A stretch of DNA of 64,000 nt from CAYPFY01 sp964410105 (GCA_964410105.1 CAYPFY010000010.1:75636-139635), one strand, 5' to 3'; shown: positions 34,249-43,748, numbered from the stretch's first letter. The notes: generated by a model not told the origin, from the sequence alone. Made by a program: numbers and translations.

Positions 34249-37200
34249 TCATCGTACGAGCATCATCTTTCGAATCTCGGAAAAATCTCCCGCGCGCATT
34301 TTGTAGAAATATACTCCGCTCGCCAAACCTCCCGCATCCCACGTCACCCTGAAAGTCCCCGGGGCTTTTGTGTCTTCGAGAAGGCTCGCAACCTCGCGAC
34401 CCAGCACGTCATAGACCTTCAGCGAAACGGGTCCCTGTTTTGCGACCTGAAACTCGAACGATGTCGTCGGGTTGAACGGGTTCGGATAATTCTGCGAGAG
34501 GGAGAAGTGTGAAGGGAGAGTATGGCCTATCTCCCTGATGTCGAGAACGATGGGGTCGGCGCCGCCGGCCTCGGTATACCGCGCGCCGAATTCCTGGAGG
34601 TAAAGATTGGCGATGCGGTTATTCTGGATGATGAGAGTATTCTCGTCGTTGGAATTCTCGGCGCTGCTCGACCAGTTATGCGAGCCGGTGATGAGCCATT
34701 GAGTCCCCCCGGTCTGCGCGCCGTCGATCACGGCATACTTATGGTGGAGCAGTCCCGTGCTAAAACCCTTGAGGTGAATATCGGTGCCGGCGGACTGCAG
34801 ATAGGCGAATTGATTCCCTGTATCGGTATTATTGTCGAGAACAACGCGCACCTTCCTTCCCCTATTCTTCAGAGCGAGGAGCGTGTCGGCCAGATCCTTC
34901 CGGGTAAAGGTGAGCAGCGCGACGCAGACCGAGCCCTGAGCCCGCGAGAGCGCCGAGGCAATCTTTGAGGTCGTGCGGTCGCTCGGGGAGAAATAGGACT
35001 CAACCGGGTGGCCGTTGATGATGAACTTATGGGGGGTGATATTCACTTTCCTGGCGCCGAAGCGGGTCGTCGACGCATTGGGCGTGAGAGTCGTGCTACC
35101 CCACATCTCGTTGAATTCAACTGAATATGCGCCGGCCAGCGACACATCCTGGATTTCGATGGAATTCTGATGATCGCTGTTGGTCCCCGGGTCGCTCGGA
35201 TTCCAGGAACCGGTCCAGACCCATACGCTCTCGGGGGCACCGCCGTGGTAGTCGATGACGGCGAACTTGTTGTGCATCAAGCCGACGCCGCCATTTGTGG
35301 CGTCGAACTGGTCGGAGATCACGGGCACGCCGCTGTTGGACAGGGTGATGAAGGGCGCGTTGGAGCTGTTATCCTGCTCGCAGACCACCCTCACCTGGAC
35401 CCCCCTGTTTTTTGCCGCGACGAGCGCGCTCGCAACGGCCGCCCCGGGCGAGCTGCTCAGGTTATAGAAAGCGGCATCGATGGAATAGCGGGCCGCATTG
35501 ATGCGCGCAATAAGCCTGTTCGTGAGATCCTGGTTTCCGAGAGCTGCCTCTCCGGAAGAGAGGGCAGTATTGACATCGAAATTAAAGTAAACATTCATCT
35601 GGCCGGTCGAGCCGACGGGCGACACTGTGCTCACGACGAGATTGGCTGCGAAACTCGTATCGGTCCCGCTCGAGGAGAATGCCCGGACATTGTAGATTGT
35701 CCCCGGGTCGAGTCCGGCGAGATCGATCGAATGGCTCGTCGCGGGAGAGTCCGTAGGGCTGACGATCCCGAGTTCGTACGCTGTAGTCTTCCCGAGCCAG
35801 AGCCTCGTTGTGCCGGGGTTGAGCGTCGTCCAGCTGATCGTCATCGACGTTCTGTCAAGATTGCTTTCGGTCGGGAATGACGAAATGACTGGCCCGGATG
35901 AGAGGATATCAGAGGTCGATCGGGGCATGACCTGATATCCGCCGATATAGGGGGAAGCATTCTTGAATTGCGACACGACGCCGATGACATCGAACGAGCT
36001 CTGGGGCGCGGGGGCGTTGGCAAAATTTACCCCGTTATCCACGCGCACATCCACCTGTCCCGATGCATCGTTGAGCCGGTAGTTCGTGCCCGATCCGGAA
36101 ACCGCCCATGTCGCGATGGGCGATCCTGTCATATCGGTCACCGTGACGCCATTCATCCGGATGAGCAAGCCTTCGTACTGTTCAACACCTCCTGCGCCGT
36201 CGGCTGCGACCTCGCCCGCCGTCACAATGAGGGGATCGACCTGGTTCCCGCTGCTGACGATCGAGTGGACGACGGGATTGACGATCTCCGAAAGCCCGTT
36301 GAAAGGCTGAACCAGGCCGGAGACGAGCACTTCATCACCCACCTGGACTGCCGTCGAGAAGGACGAGCCAAAGATTGCGAAGCCCGCGGAATTATCCTGG
36401 ATATAGGAGGGTCCTCCGAATTCGTTGGCGACGGTCACGACACCTCTGACAGTAACGAGCTGATTGACTTTGAGCGGGACTCCGTTGGCGTCGTTCTCTT
36501 TGACGACGGCGATCGCAAGAGGCGAGCCGTAGATGAAGACGGCCGGCTGCACAGCGATCGGATAGACGGAATCAGCGGACGCGCCGGTTCGGACATTAAA
36601 TGTGAAATTGGCCGTCGAGTCGGCCGGAGTGAGATTAGTGAACTGCGCATGCAGCGTGTCCCCCTGGACGAGGGTCATGTTCGAAACATTGATCGTATCG
36701 CCCGCGATCGAGCCCACGGGCGACCCGCCTCCGGAGAGGAGGAGATCGGCGGCGGAATCAGTCCAGCTCCACGTTGCGGGAATGATCACGCGCGCATTCC
36801 GGATCGTGTCCGATGGCGCGCCCGCGATGTTGACGATGAGCGAATGGCTGGCGCCGCCGGAGAGAGTTGAAGGTGTGAAGGAAGCCGAGCCTTTTCCCAC
36901 CCCTCCCCCGCCTGAGGTGGCATCCGTCTCCTGCCCAGCGCTGACGAGCCAGGGGCCGGGGAAGCTCTCGAAGCGGGTTCCATCGTCATTAAATGTTACA
37001 AGCGAATCTATCAGCCCGGCAGGGACGGCAATCTTGAAGCCGCCAGCGCTGTAGGAATAACCCTCGGTGACCGCGTTGTCCTCAGTTCTATAGGTGCCGA
37101 CCGAGGCGCCGCCGGCATAGGCGACTATCCCCTTGTTAACTGACGAGCTCGACGTACGGACAAGCCAGCCTCCGTTCCCGGCTCCTGTCATATTGAGCAC

Positions 37201-37626
37201 CGAAAAATTTACGGCCGCCGTCGTGAGCCTGGTTGTTGTCGCGCCGACCTTCGCGGCCCTTACCGAACCGCTTGTTCCGAGGGCATCGTTGTGTTTGGCA
37301 TAGATCCATCCCGACCAATTCCCGCTTCCGTCGATAGTGGCGACAGGCTGGTTTGCGCTCGAGAAGGTTGTCGTGTTGCTCCACACTCCGGTGGCGCTCC
37401 ACATAAATTCATTGTTGGTGCTTGAATAGACTTTTAAATAGGCTTGCCCGTTGGCATTGGCCGTCCAGCCCGTAATCTGAACGAAAACCGAGTAGGGGAA
37501 GCCGGTCGTTCCCGATCCGCCTGCCCCCGCGATCGACGTAGGGATTCTCACTGCGGTGATCGAACCCTGGGCCAGGGCTAAGGCGGAGACAAGAAGAAGG
37601 AGCGTAAGAATAGCAAGAGTTTTCAT
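34249..37626 (-). CDS. Secreted phospholipase-D-like protein (two HKD motifs) with T9SS sorting domain
   Basis: A 1125-residue protein with a signal peptide (1-19). The N-terminal beta-rich region (20-240) is unrecognised. A possible OB-fold module (VRGVVTVANEFGGPSYIQDN ... DEVLVSGLVQPF) spans about 390-570, and a fibronectin-like stretch follows (SMTISWTTLNPGTTRLWLGK). The catalytic part carries two HKD motifs, MHNKFAVID near residue 785 and LHHKYAVID near residue 960, each followed by GS/TGSWN or GSHNWS, as needed for a PLD active site. The T9SS sorting domain starts about 1040 (SQNYPNPFNPTTSFEFQV). Both HKD copies are intact, so a secreted phosphodiesterase, either nuclease or phospholipase, is likely. 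The OB-fold next to PLD favours nucleic acid, by inference. Confidence 0.9.
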   Translation of the reverse strand: MKTLAILTLLLLVSALALAQGSITAVRIPTSIAGAGGSGTTGFPYSVFVQITGWTANANGQAYLKVYSSTNNEFMWSATGVWSNTTTFSSANQPVATIDGSGNWSGWIYAKHNDALGTSGSVRAAKVGATTTRLTTAAVNFSVLNMTGAGNGGWLVRTSSSSVNKGIVAYAGGASVGTYRTEDNAVTEGYSYSAGGFKIAVPAGLIDSLVTFNDDGTRFESFPGPWLVSAGQETDATSGGGGVGKGSASFTPSTLSGGASHSLIVNIAGAPSDTIRNARVIIPATWSWTDSAADLLLSGGGSPVGSIAGDTINVSNMTLVQGDTLHAQFTNLTPADSTANFTFNVRTGASADSVYPIAVQPAVFIYGSPLAIAVVKENDANGVPLKVNQLVTVRGVVTVANEFGGPSYIQDNSAGFAIFGSSFSTAVQVGDEVLVSGLVQPFNGLSEIVNPVVHSIVSSGNQVDPLIVTAGEVAADGAGGVEQYEGLLIRMNGVTVTDMTGSPIATWAVSGSGTNYRLNDASGQVDVRVDNGVNFANAPAPQSSFDVIGVVSQFKNASPYIGGYQVMPRSTSDILSSGPVISSFPTESNLDRTSMTISWTTLNPGTTRLWLGKTTAYELGIVSPTDSPATSHSIDLAGLDPGTIYNVRAFSSSGTDTSFAANLVVSTVSPVGSTGQMNVYFNFDVNTALSSGEAALGNQDLTNRLIARINAARYSIDAAFYNLSSSPGAAVASALVAAKNRGVQVRVVCEQDNSSNAPFITLSNSGVPVISDQFDATNGGVGLMHNKFAVIDYHGGAPESVWVWTGSWNPSDPGTNSDHQNSIEIQDVSLAGAYSVEFNEMWGSTTLTPNASTTRFGARKVNITPHKFIINGHPVESYFSPSDRTTSKIASALSRAQGSVCVALLTFTRKDLADTLLALKNRGRKVRVVLDNNTDTGNQFAYLQSAGTDIHLKGFSTGLLHHKYAVIDGAQTGGTQWLITGSHNWSSSAENSNDENTLIIQNNRIANLYLQEFGARYTEAGGADPIVLDIREIGHTLPSHFSLSQNYPNPFNPTTSFEFQVAKQGPVSLKVYDVLGREVASLLEDTKAPGTFRVTWDAGGLASGVYFYKMRAGDFSEIRKMMLVR

Positions 37627-37773
37627 TCAAAAATCCTTTTCGATGTGCGACGACGACAATGATTGGAGGCTTCAGCGGGCAAGAGGGAGCAACTTCTCGT
37701 GAATGGTAATGCTGGAGCCAGTATAATCTAAGAAATTCCGATCGAATTCCAAGGGCAAATTTATTCGCTTTAC

Positions 37774-37802
37774 TTGATAAACAGAGGGTTTTTCAGTATA
37801 CT
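37774..37802 (+). promoter_or_regulatory. Promoter of the sialidase-fold gene
   Basis: TTGATA (37774-37779), 17 bases, TATACT (37797-37802): a near-consensus sigma-70 promoter, also TTG-N20-TATACT. It shows that the TTG at 37774 is not a start codon. On the opposite strand TAAATTTG (37763-37756) may be the -7 element for the divergent PLD gene, but no matching -33 was found. Confidence 0.6.
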
Positions 37803-37833
37803 GGGGAGTCACTCAGGGCGTCGATCACCCGGT

Positions 37834-39258
37834 ATGTTTTCATTCTCTGCGCGCACCGCGGGCAAGGTCTTGTTCACACTGCTCCTGTGCGCCCTCCCCG
37901 TTTCAGCACTTGGCCAGGCAAGCTGCGCGATCACGTGGGAGAATCCCATTCGCCTCTCCTTCGACTCCGTGCTCTCGGTCTCGCCCAAACTTGCCACAAG
38001 CGGCGACACGATCCACGTCATCTGGTATGGTATCGATACAATCGGGGGAATCTCCCATTCCGGTGTCGAATATGCCCGGAGCACGGATGGCGGGGTTTCT
38101 TTTTCGGGGGCTTTGACGATCGCATCAGGGTTCGATGCGTTCAATCGGGGCGTGATAGCCTGCTCCGGGAGTATCGTCTGCGTCGCCTACGACGGGGTTG
38201 CCGGCCCGGACGTAGGGACGGTTCTTGTCCGAAGCACGGACGCGGGGCAGACCTGGGATTCTCCGCGCTTGCTGCGGGCGAATTCAGACCCCCATTTAAT
38301 GAGCGCGCTCGATACCTCGTTTTACATACAGTTTGCCGACCAGGCGACGAACAAATTCGGAACTCTCGGAAGCGGCGACGGGGGGCAAACGTGGACCGTA
38401 CGTTCAACGAATGCTCCGCTTCTGAGCGGAATTCAGGCGGCAGCCGACGGATTGCACGGAGTAGGTGAATACGGGTTCGGGAGCCACCCCGAGTCCGGCC
38501 ATTATGTGAGTTACGACCGGGGGGGCGTCTGGTTTGGTCCCGATCCTGTCTCCCGGGAGGACGGGGTTTCCTCCACTCTGCCGCAACTTTCTGTGAGCGA
38601 GGATGCAACGATTTTCGTCGTCTGGAACGATACGGGCGCGGTGAAGATGCGTCGGAGCGCGGGATTCAACGAGGACGACGAATTGATCTGGGATCCGGAA
38701 CTTGCGCTCTCGGAATCAGAGGGGGCAATTTTCTCTGAAATCGCAGCGGCAGGTCCGTTTGTCTGCGTGGCCTGGGACGTTAGTTTCGGCGGCAGGGCCG
38801 GGCTCCGGTTCCGTCCGAGCAACGACCGCGGCGAATCGTTTTGCCCCGCTGATACCCCCTCGGTGACCGATAAGGCGACGGAGCCTTCGCTCAGGTTTTC
38901 CGGGCACCGGGCGCACCTGGCCTGGGCAGAGGACGTGGCCGGGAGCGGGGAGGTTTTCTACCGGAACGGCTTGCTCAAGGAAGATCCGCGGCCCAAGTCG
39001 ACGGCGCTCTATCAGAATTACCCGAACCCTTTCAACGGAGAAACGCACATCCGGTACGACCTTGAGGCTCCGTCCCATGTCTCCCTGCAGATTTATAACA
39101 CGCTGGGTCAGCGCGTTCTCACCCTTGTCGATGAGTACCAGAATGCCGCGAAGTATGAAAGGGTATTGCCGGCGAACTCCCTCCCCTCGGGGGTCTACTT
39201 CTACCGGCTCAGGACCAGCTTCCTGAGCGACGTCAAAAAACTCATTATCGTGCGGTAA
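37834..39258 (+). CDS. Sialidase-fold (BNR repeat) secreted protein with T9SS sorting domain
   Basis: From the ATG at 37834 the protein has 474 residues: a signal peptide ending VSALGQ, then a six-bladed-propeller-like region with Asp-box/BNR motifs (SRSTDGGVSFSG-type: RSTDGGVSFSGALT, RSTDAGQTWDSPR, SGDGGQTWTVRS, RPSNDRGESF). The C-terminal T9SS sorting domain contains YQNYPNPFNGETHIRYDL, QIYNTLGQRVLTL and SGVYFYRLR. The NPFNG variant replaces the usual NPFNP. No clear sialidase Arg triad was seen, so enzymatic activity is doubtful and glycan binding is plausible. It is the only plus-strand member of the T9SS island. Confidence 0.85.
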   Translation: MFSFSARTAGKVLFTLLLCALPVSALGQASCAITWENPIRLSFDSVLSVSPKLATSGDTIHVIWYGIDTIGGISHSGVEYARSTDGGVSFSGALTIASGFDAFNRGVIACSGSIVCVAYDGVAGPDVGTVLVRSTDAGQTWDSPRLLRANSDPHLMSALDTSFYIQFADQATNKFGTLGSGDGGQTWTVRSTNAPLLSGIQAAADGLHGVGEYGFGSHPESGHYVSYDRGGVWFGPDPVSREDGVSSTLPQLSVSEDATIFVVWNDTGAVKMRRSAGFNEDDELIWDPELALSESEGAIFSEIAAAGPFVCVAWDVSFGGRAGLRFRPSNDRGESFCPADTPSVTDKATEPSLRFSGHRAHLAWAEDVAGSGEVFYRNGLLKEDPRPKSTALYQNYPNPFNGETHIRYDLEAPSHVSLQIYNTLGQRVLTLVDEYQNAAKYERVLPANSLPSGVYFYRLRTSFLSDVKKLIIVR

Positions 39259-39259
39259 G

Positions 39260-41677
39260 TTATTTCATCCGCTCGATGGTACTGATCTCTCTTAAGAGAT
39301 CCTTCTTCGTAAACCGCGACTTGCTCATGATCGTTGAGATGAACCCCTGCATCTGCTCCTTCGTATCCTCATCGACCTCCATCGAGGTGAGGATGATGAT
39401 GGGAGTGGAGCGCGTCGCGGGGTTTTGTTTCAGCTGGTAGGCCACATTGAACCCGGAGATATCGGGCATGATGAGGTCGAGAATAATCAGATCGGGGGAT
39501 TCGGTCCCGGCGAGGCGCACCCCCTCCTTTCCGTTCATCGTCTTCAGCACCTCATAACCTTCGGCCTCGAGCATTACCTGAATGAGCTCGGCGGCGGTCC
39601 GGTCATCATCAATGATGAGCACCTTGGGGTGTTGTTTCTGGGAATGCAGTTTGAGCGGAATGCGCTTCAGGGCGGTGATGAGATCGTCTTTATTGACCGG
39701 CTTGACGAAATAATCCACCGCGCCCATACTGAATCCCAGCTTCTTCTCGTCCGTGATGGAGATAATGATAATGGGGATGGACTTGCAGATCGGATGCCGC
39801 TTCAGTTCTTTCATCACCTGCCATCCGTCCTTCACCGGCATGATCATGTCGAGGGTGATGACATTGGGCTTTATTCTCTTGGCCCGTTCAAGCCCCTCGG
39901 CGCCGTCGCGGGCGATTTCCGTCCTGTAGCCCGCCTCCTGCAGGTACATCTGGATTAGCTGGCCGGCCTGCGGATTGTCTTCAATTATGAGGATGAGAGG
40001 TTTATTACCGTCGGGCAATGTGGCGGGCTGTTCCCCCACGATCCGAAGAAGCTGATCGGCGGATTCGATAACCTCCCCTGCCACCACCATCGGGATGCGG
40101 AAACGGAACGTGCTCCCCTTGCCCCATTCACTCTCAACCTTGATATGTCCCCCGTGGAGTTCTACCAGGCGCTTGGTGATGACGAGGCCGAGCCCGGTTC
40201 CCTCCTTCGGTCCCTTCGCATTATTCCCCTGCTGGAAAGCCTGGAAGAGCCGGCTCAAATCTTCCGGTTTGATGCCGATCCCCTGATCTTCGACGATGAC
40301 TTCGATTTCATTCACAAACCGGCGGATGGCGACTGTCACCTTCCCGCCGGGATTACTGTATTTGACCGCATTCGAGACGAGATTAACGAGTATCTGCTTG
40401 AACCGGGTCTGATCCACGACGAGCTGATCGATCTCGGGAGCGACCTCGAAGCTGAGGTTGATATTTTTCTGCTGGAGCGCGGCCTGCATGACCCGCTGGA
40501 TGCTGTCGGTGAAGTACGCGACCGGGTATGCCTCCACGTGGAGCTCCATTTTCCCCGCCTCGATCTTTGAGAGATCGAGAATGTCGTTGATGAGCCCCTG
40601 CAGGTGTTTTCCGCTCTCGTTGATGTTTTTCATGAAATCGCTGGTCCTGTCGGGGGGGAGATTCTTCAGGTCCGAGGTGAGGATCTCCGAAAAGCCGACG
40701 ATCGCATTCAGCGGGGCGCGGAGCTCATGGCTAAAGGTCGCGAGAAATCTTTTGAGCGTTTCGTTGGCATCGTCCGTCCGCTTCTTCTCGTTCTCCAGTT
40801 CGATATTCTTGATCGTCACCTCATCCATGAGCCTCTTACGGCTCATGCCGATTGCGAGCTCATTGGCGATGATCGAGAGCAGTTTCAGGTCTTCCTGCAC
40901 AAAGGACTCGACTTTGGGGGAGAGGATCTCGAGCACGCCCTGGACCTCGTTCTGGACCATCAGCGGAATCGAGATGAGCGTCTTCAGCTTGAGAGAATCG
41001 GTTTCGTTCAGGAAATAAGCGGCTATGGAACTCCGGGCGAGCTCGTCTGTGACCACAACTTTGCGCTCCATGGCCGTTTTCACGGCGATGGTCTCCGTCT
41101 TCTCGTCGACGATCTGATGTTCGACTTCGGGGTCGACCCTGACATCCACGAGGGAGGGGGCCATCAGGTGGAGAAGCGAGGAGCGTTGATCATAGCGGTA
41201 TATGCAGACGAATTTCGAGGGTATCTCCATGAAAGCGGCTATCCGTTCGCCGGCGCTAAGACACAGATCGTCGAGATGCGGAGCAATATTGATCACGTGC
41301 GAGACTTCCATGAGCATCTCTTTCTGACGCTCCTGCCTTTTCTGCTCCGTGATATCCTGGAAGAAGACCGAGATCCCGCTGTCGGTCGGATAGATGCGAA
41401 TGTCGTACCAGGCCTCGAAGCGCTCGTCACGGTACGAAGTGACAAAACTCTGGAAGACTTTCTTCTCCATCGCGAGCCGGTATTTCTCCCCCAGCTCGGC
41501 ATCTTTGGCATTCGGGAAGATTTCGAAGACGTTTTTGGTAAGAACCTGCTCCCGCTTCAGCCCAGTTCCTTCTTCCGCCGCACGGTTCCAATATGTAAAG
41601 CGAAAGTCACTGTCAAGCGCAAAGAATCCGCCTGATATACCTTCGAGAATTTCTACATATTTGTTGGAGGAATCCAT
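39260..41677 (-). CDS. Cytosolic hybrid histidine kinase with two receiver domains
   Basis: An 805-residue signalling protein without membrane helices. Order: PAS (about 5-115; GGFFALDSDFRFTYWNRAAE), GAF (125-290; LISIPLMVQNEVQGVLEI), HisKA with phospho-acceptor His in ATFSHELRAPLNAIVGF (near 316), HATPase with FQQGNNAKGPKEGTGLGLVI, and then two receivers: LILIIEDNPQ ... VITLDMIMPVKDGW with phospho-Asp, and VLIIDDDRTA ... LIILDLIMPDISGF with phospho-Asp. Both receivers keep the acidic pair, the Asp and the Lys. There is no output domain, so it must signal to a separate regulator or through a phosphotransfer protein. It is a single gene converging on the T9SS gene with 1 base between stops. 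Confidence 0.94.
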   Translation of the reverse strand: MDSSNKYVEILEGISGGFFALDSDFRFTYWNRAAEEGTGLKREQVLTKNVFEIFPNAKDAELGEKYRLAMEKKVFQSFVTSYRDERFEAWYDIRIYPTDSGISVFFQDITEQKRQERQKEMLMEVSHVINIAPHLDDLCLSAGERIAAFMEIPSKFVCIYRYDQRSSLLHLMAPSLVDVRVDPEVEHQIVDEKTETIAVKTAMERKVVVTDELARSSIAAYFLNETDSLKLKTLISIPLMVQNEVQGVLEILSPKVESFVQEDLKLLSIIANELAIGMSRKRLMDEVTIKNIELENEKKRTDDANETLKRFLATFSHELRAPLNAIVGFSEILTSDLKNLPPDRTSDFMKNINESGKHLQGLINDILDLSKIEAGKMELHVEAYPVAYFTDSIQRVMQAALQQKNINLSFEVAPEIDQLVVDQTRFKQILVNLVSNAVKYSNPGGKVTVAIRRFVNEIEVIVEDQGIGIKPEDLSRLFQAFQQGNNAKGPKEGTGLGLVITKRLVELHGGHIKVESEWGKGSTFRFRIPMVVAGEVIESADQLLRIVGEQPATLPDGNKPLILIIEDNPQAGQLIQMYLQEAGYRTEIARDGAEGLERAKRIKPNVITLDMIMPVKDGWQVMKELKRHPICKSIPIIIISITDEKKLGFSMGAVDYFVKPVNKDDLITALKRIPLKLHSQKQHPKVLIIDDDRTAAELIQVMLEAEGYEVLKTMNGKEGVRLAGTESPDLIILDLIMPDISGFNVAYQLKQNPATRSTPIIILTSMEVDEDTKEQMQGFISTIMSKSRFTKKDLLREISTIERMK

Positions 41678-41913
41678 GACCTGCCTTTTTGTTGGAATTC
41701 AAAGGGCGACGATAAACAGATTGAGGTTACGTAATTTATCAATAAGATGCAAGCACTTTTTTGCAAAAAGCTTGAGATAACAGTTTTAATCCCTTATGAA
41801 ATAAGGTGCCCAAAGTTATCCACCGGTTGTGAACAGGGGACACCTGAAAAACCAACGTTTTGGGGGAGTTTTTTGGGAATTATCAACAGACCCATCGACG
41901 GGTGAGGGGGGGA
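41678..41913. other. AT-richer intergenic region with DnaA-box-like words
   Basis: It holds the upstream region of the histidine kinase gene. TTATCCACC (41816-41824) and TTATCAACA (41880-41888) each differ from the DnaA box TTATCCACA at one position, and TTATCAATA lies at 41736-41744. CAAAGTTA (41811-41818) is a perfect TAnnTTTG on the minus strand, but without a matching -33. No replication gene is near, so an origin is only a weak possibility. Confidence 0.25.
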
Positions 41914-43335
41914 TTACCCCTTCATTACCGCCAGGGGGACCAGTCGTGCCACCGTGCGTGCCAGCCCCGCACCCTGGACAACATCGACGACCTTACCGAC
42001 GTCCTTATAGGCGTCCGGCTTTTCCTCCGTAAGACCCGAAGAACTTTCACCACGAACAATTATGCCCTTTTCTTTAAGCTCCGCGAGAAGCTCACGGGGC
42101 GATGTTTCTTTTTTTGCTTGGGTCCGGCTTTTTGATCTCCCGGCTCCGTGGCAGCAAGAGCCGAATGTTTCATTCATCGCCTGGTCGGTACCGACAAGGA
42201 CATAGGAGCATGTCCCCATGCTTCCGGGGATAAGGACAGGCTGGCCCGTCACGCGCACTTCAGGGGGAAGGGCGGGGTGGTTTTTGGGAAAAGCCCGGGT
42301 GGCTCCTTTACGGTGGACGAGCACCCTTCGGTTCACGCCATCAACCAGATGATCTTCCGTTTTCGCGATATTGTGGCATACATCGTCCACCAGGTTGAGG
42401 TCATCGGTCCCCGCCACTTTCCCGAAATCCCTCCGTACCCAGTGGGTGATTATCTGTCTGTTGCCGAATCGGAAATTCGCCGCGGCGGCCATACCCCTCA
42501 GGTATTTCTGTCCTTCATCGGATTTCACGGGGACGCAGGCGAGCTGACGGTCAATCACAGAAATTTTGTGCCGTTTCATTCCCTCCTGCATCAGGTCGAG
42601 ATAATCGGTACAGACCTGGTGGCCGAGACCCCGCGAGCCGCTGTGCAGAAGGACGACGACCTGGTCGAGATGAAGGCCGAATGAGGAGGCGGTCTCGTGA
42701 TCATAAATATCAGAGACTCTCTGGATTTCGAGAAAATGATTCCCCGACCCGAGGGTGCCGAGCTGGTGGAGCCCCCTCTCCTTTGCCCTCGGGCTTACGG
42801 CGGATGGATCGGCACCGAAAATCGCCCCGCAGTCCTCGATCCGGTTGAGATCTGTCTGAAATCCGTAGCCGCGGCGTACCGCCCAGGCTGCGCCCTCGCC
42901 AAGAATCTCTTCCAGGTCAGAATGGGAGATTTCAAGCAGACCCTTCCGGCCGGCTCCGCAGGGAATGTCCTCGAAGAGTTTTCCCAGGAGTTCTTGCAGA
43001 TTCGGGCGTATCTCCTTCACGGTCAGGGGGGAGGTCAGGAGCCTGACCCCGCAGTTGATGTCGAATCCGACTCCGCCCGCCGAGACGACCCCCTCGTCGG
43101 GATCCGATGCCGCCACACCACCGATGCAGAACCCATATCCCTGGTGGGCATCGGGCATAGCCAGGGAGCGTCCCACCAGACCGGGAAGGGTTGCCACATT
43201 GGCGATCTGATCCACGGTCTGGTCCCTGGCGATCTGGCGGAAAAGCTCATCGTCAGCAAACACCAGTCCTTCGACACGCATCCCCTTCTTGTGAGTTTTG
43301 GGCAGGATCACTCTATATTTGTCTTTCCTTGTCAT
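41914..43335 (-). CDS. rtcB: RNA-splicing ligase RtcB
   Basis: GTP-dependent ligase joining 2',3'-cyclic phosphate (or 3'-phosphate) to 5'-OH RNA ends. The 473-residue protein shows the metal and guanylate-site motifs: MPDAHQGYGFCIGGVAA, GGVGFDINCGVRLL with metal-binding Cys, GSGNHFLEIQ, VVLLHSGSRGLGHQV, and the nucleophile-His context GSCCHGAGRSKSR. Its ATG shares one base with the archease stop (TGATG), so the two are translationally coupled. In other bacteria RtcB repairs stress-cleaved tRNA or rRNA; here the operon context is an envelope protein and a glycosyltransferase. Confidence 0.97.
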   Translation of the reverse strand: MTRKDKYRVILPKTHKKGMRVEGLVFADDELFRQIARDQTVDQIANVATLPGLVGRSLAMPDAHQGYGFCIGGVAASDPDEGVVSAGGVGFDINCGVRLLTSPLTVKEIRPNLQELLGKLFEDIPCGAGRKGLLEISHSDLEEILGEGAAWAVRRGYGFQTDLNRIEDCGAIFGADPSAVSPRAKERGLHQLGTLGSGNHFLEIQRVSDIYDHETASSFGLHLDQVVVLLHSGSRGLGHQVCTDYLDLMQEGMKRHKISVIDRQLACVPVKSDEGQKYLRGMAAAANFRFGNRQIITHWVRRDFGKVAGTDDLNLVDDVCHNIAKTEDHLVDGVNRRVLVHRKGATRAFPKNHPALPPEVRVTGQPVLIPGSMGTCSYVLVGTDQAMNETFGSCCHGAGRSKSRTQAKKETSPRELLAELKEKGIIVRGESSSGLTEEKPDAYKDVGKVVDVVQGAGLARTVARLVPLAVMKG

Positions 43336-43748
43336 CAGACGTCGAAGAAAACCCGGACGGTCGCTCCCTTCGGGGCGGAGGTGATGGCCAGCTGGTGGTA
43401 GGTAACGGCCTTAATCACAAGCTTCGGGCGGCTGGCGGAGATCGGACCGCCATGAAGCGTCGCACGGAGCGATTTCCCGTTCATACTCCCGATCGAAATT
43501 TTCGAGGGGATGAATCCCTGGGCATCGCAGAGGTAGAGAATTTCGGATAGCCAGCGGACGAGAAGTTGCGGCTGATCGGACGCGGAAAGGCTGATCGTGC
43601 GAACGGCGGAGGCGCGGGCCCGCATCCTGCCGAAGGAAAGCTCGACGAGACCCCGTGCGGCCTGCTCGAAGGCTTCGGCGAGCGTATTTCCTCTTGCCTC
43701 GATCCCGACATCCGCCGGGTGATCCAGGACCTCATAGCCCGCTTTCAT
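43335..43748 (-). CDS. Archease (RtcB activator)
   Basis: A 137-residue protein that accelerates RtcB guanylylation and turnover. Signatures: YEVLDHPADVGIEARG with the conserved Asp, LVRWLSEILYLCDAQGF, VKAVTYHQLAI-type (LVIKAVTYHQLAITSA), and the terminal Asp-containing VRVFFDV. The ATG at 43748 is chosen because the longer frame (to 43916) is antisense-like and overlaps the patatin gene's 3' end. It lies 16 bases after the patatin gene and overlaps rtcB by one base. Confidence 0.94.
   Translation of the reverse strand: MKAGYEVLDHPADVGIEARGNTLAEAFEQAARGLVELSFGRMRARASAVRTISLSASDQPQLLVRWLSEILYLCDAQGFIPSKISIGSMNGKSLRATLHGGPISASRPKLVIKAVTYHQLAITSAPKGATVRVFFDV

Noticed and set aside
37774..37833. 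TTG start giving 20 extra residues to the sialidase-fold protein
   Set aside because: The TTG is the -35 element of a near-consensus promoter; the signal peptide starts after the ATG at 37834.
24803..39258. Repeat array or phage region from similar 3' ends
   Set aside because: The similarity is the T9SS sorting domain in separate genes, with no integrase or attachment sites.
41885..41913. Terminator after rtcB (ACCC-GTCGAT-GGGT)
   Set aside because: Only four base pairs and no U-tract directly after it.
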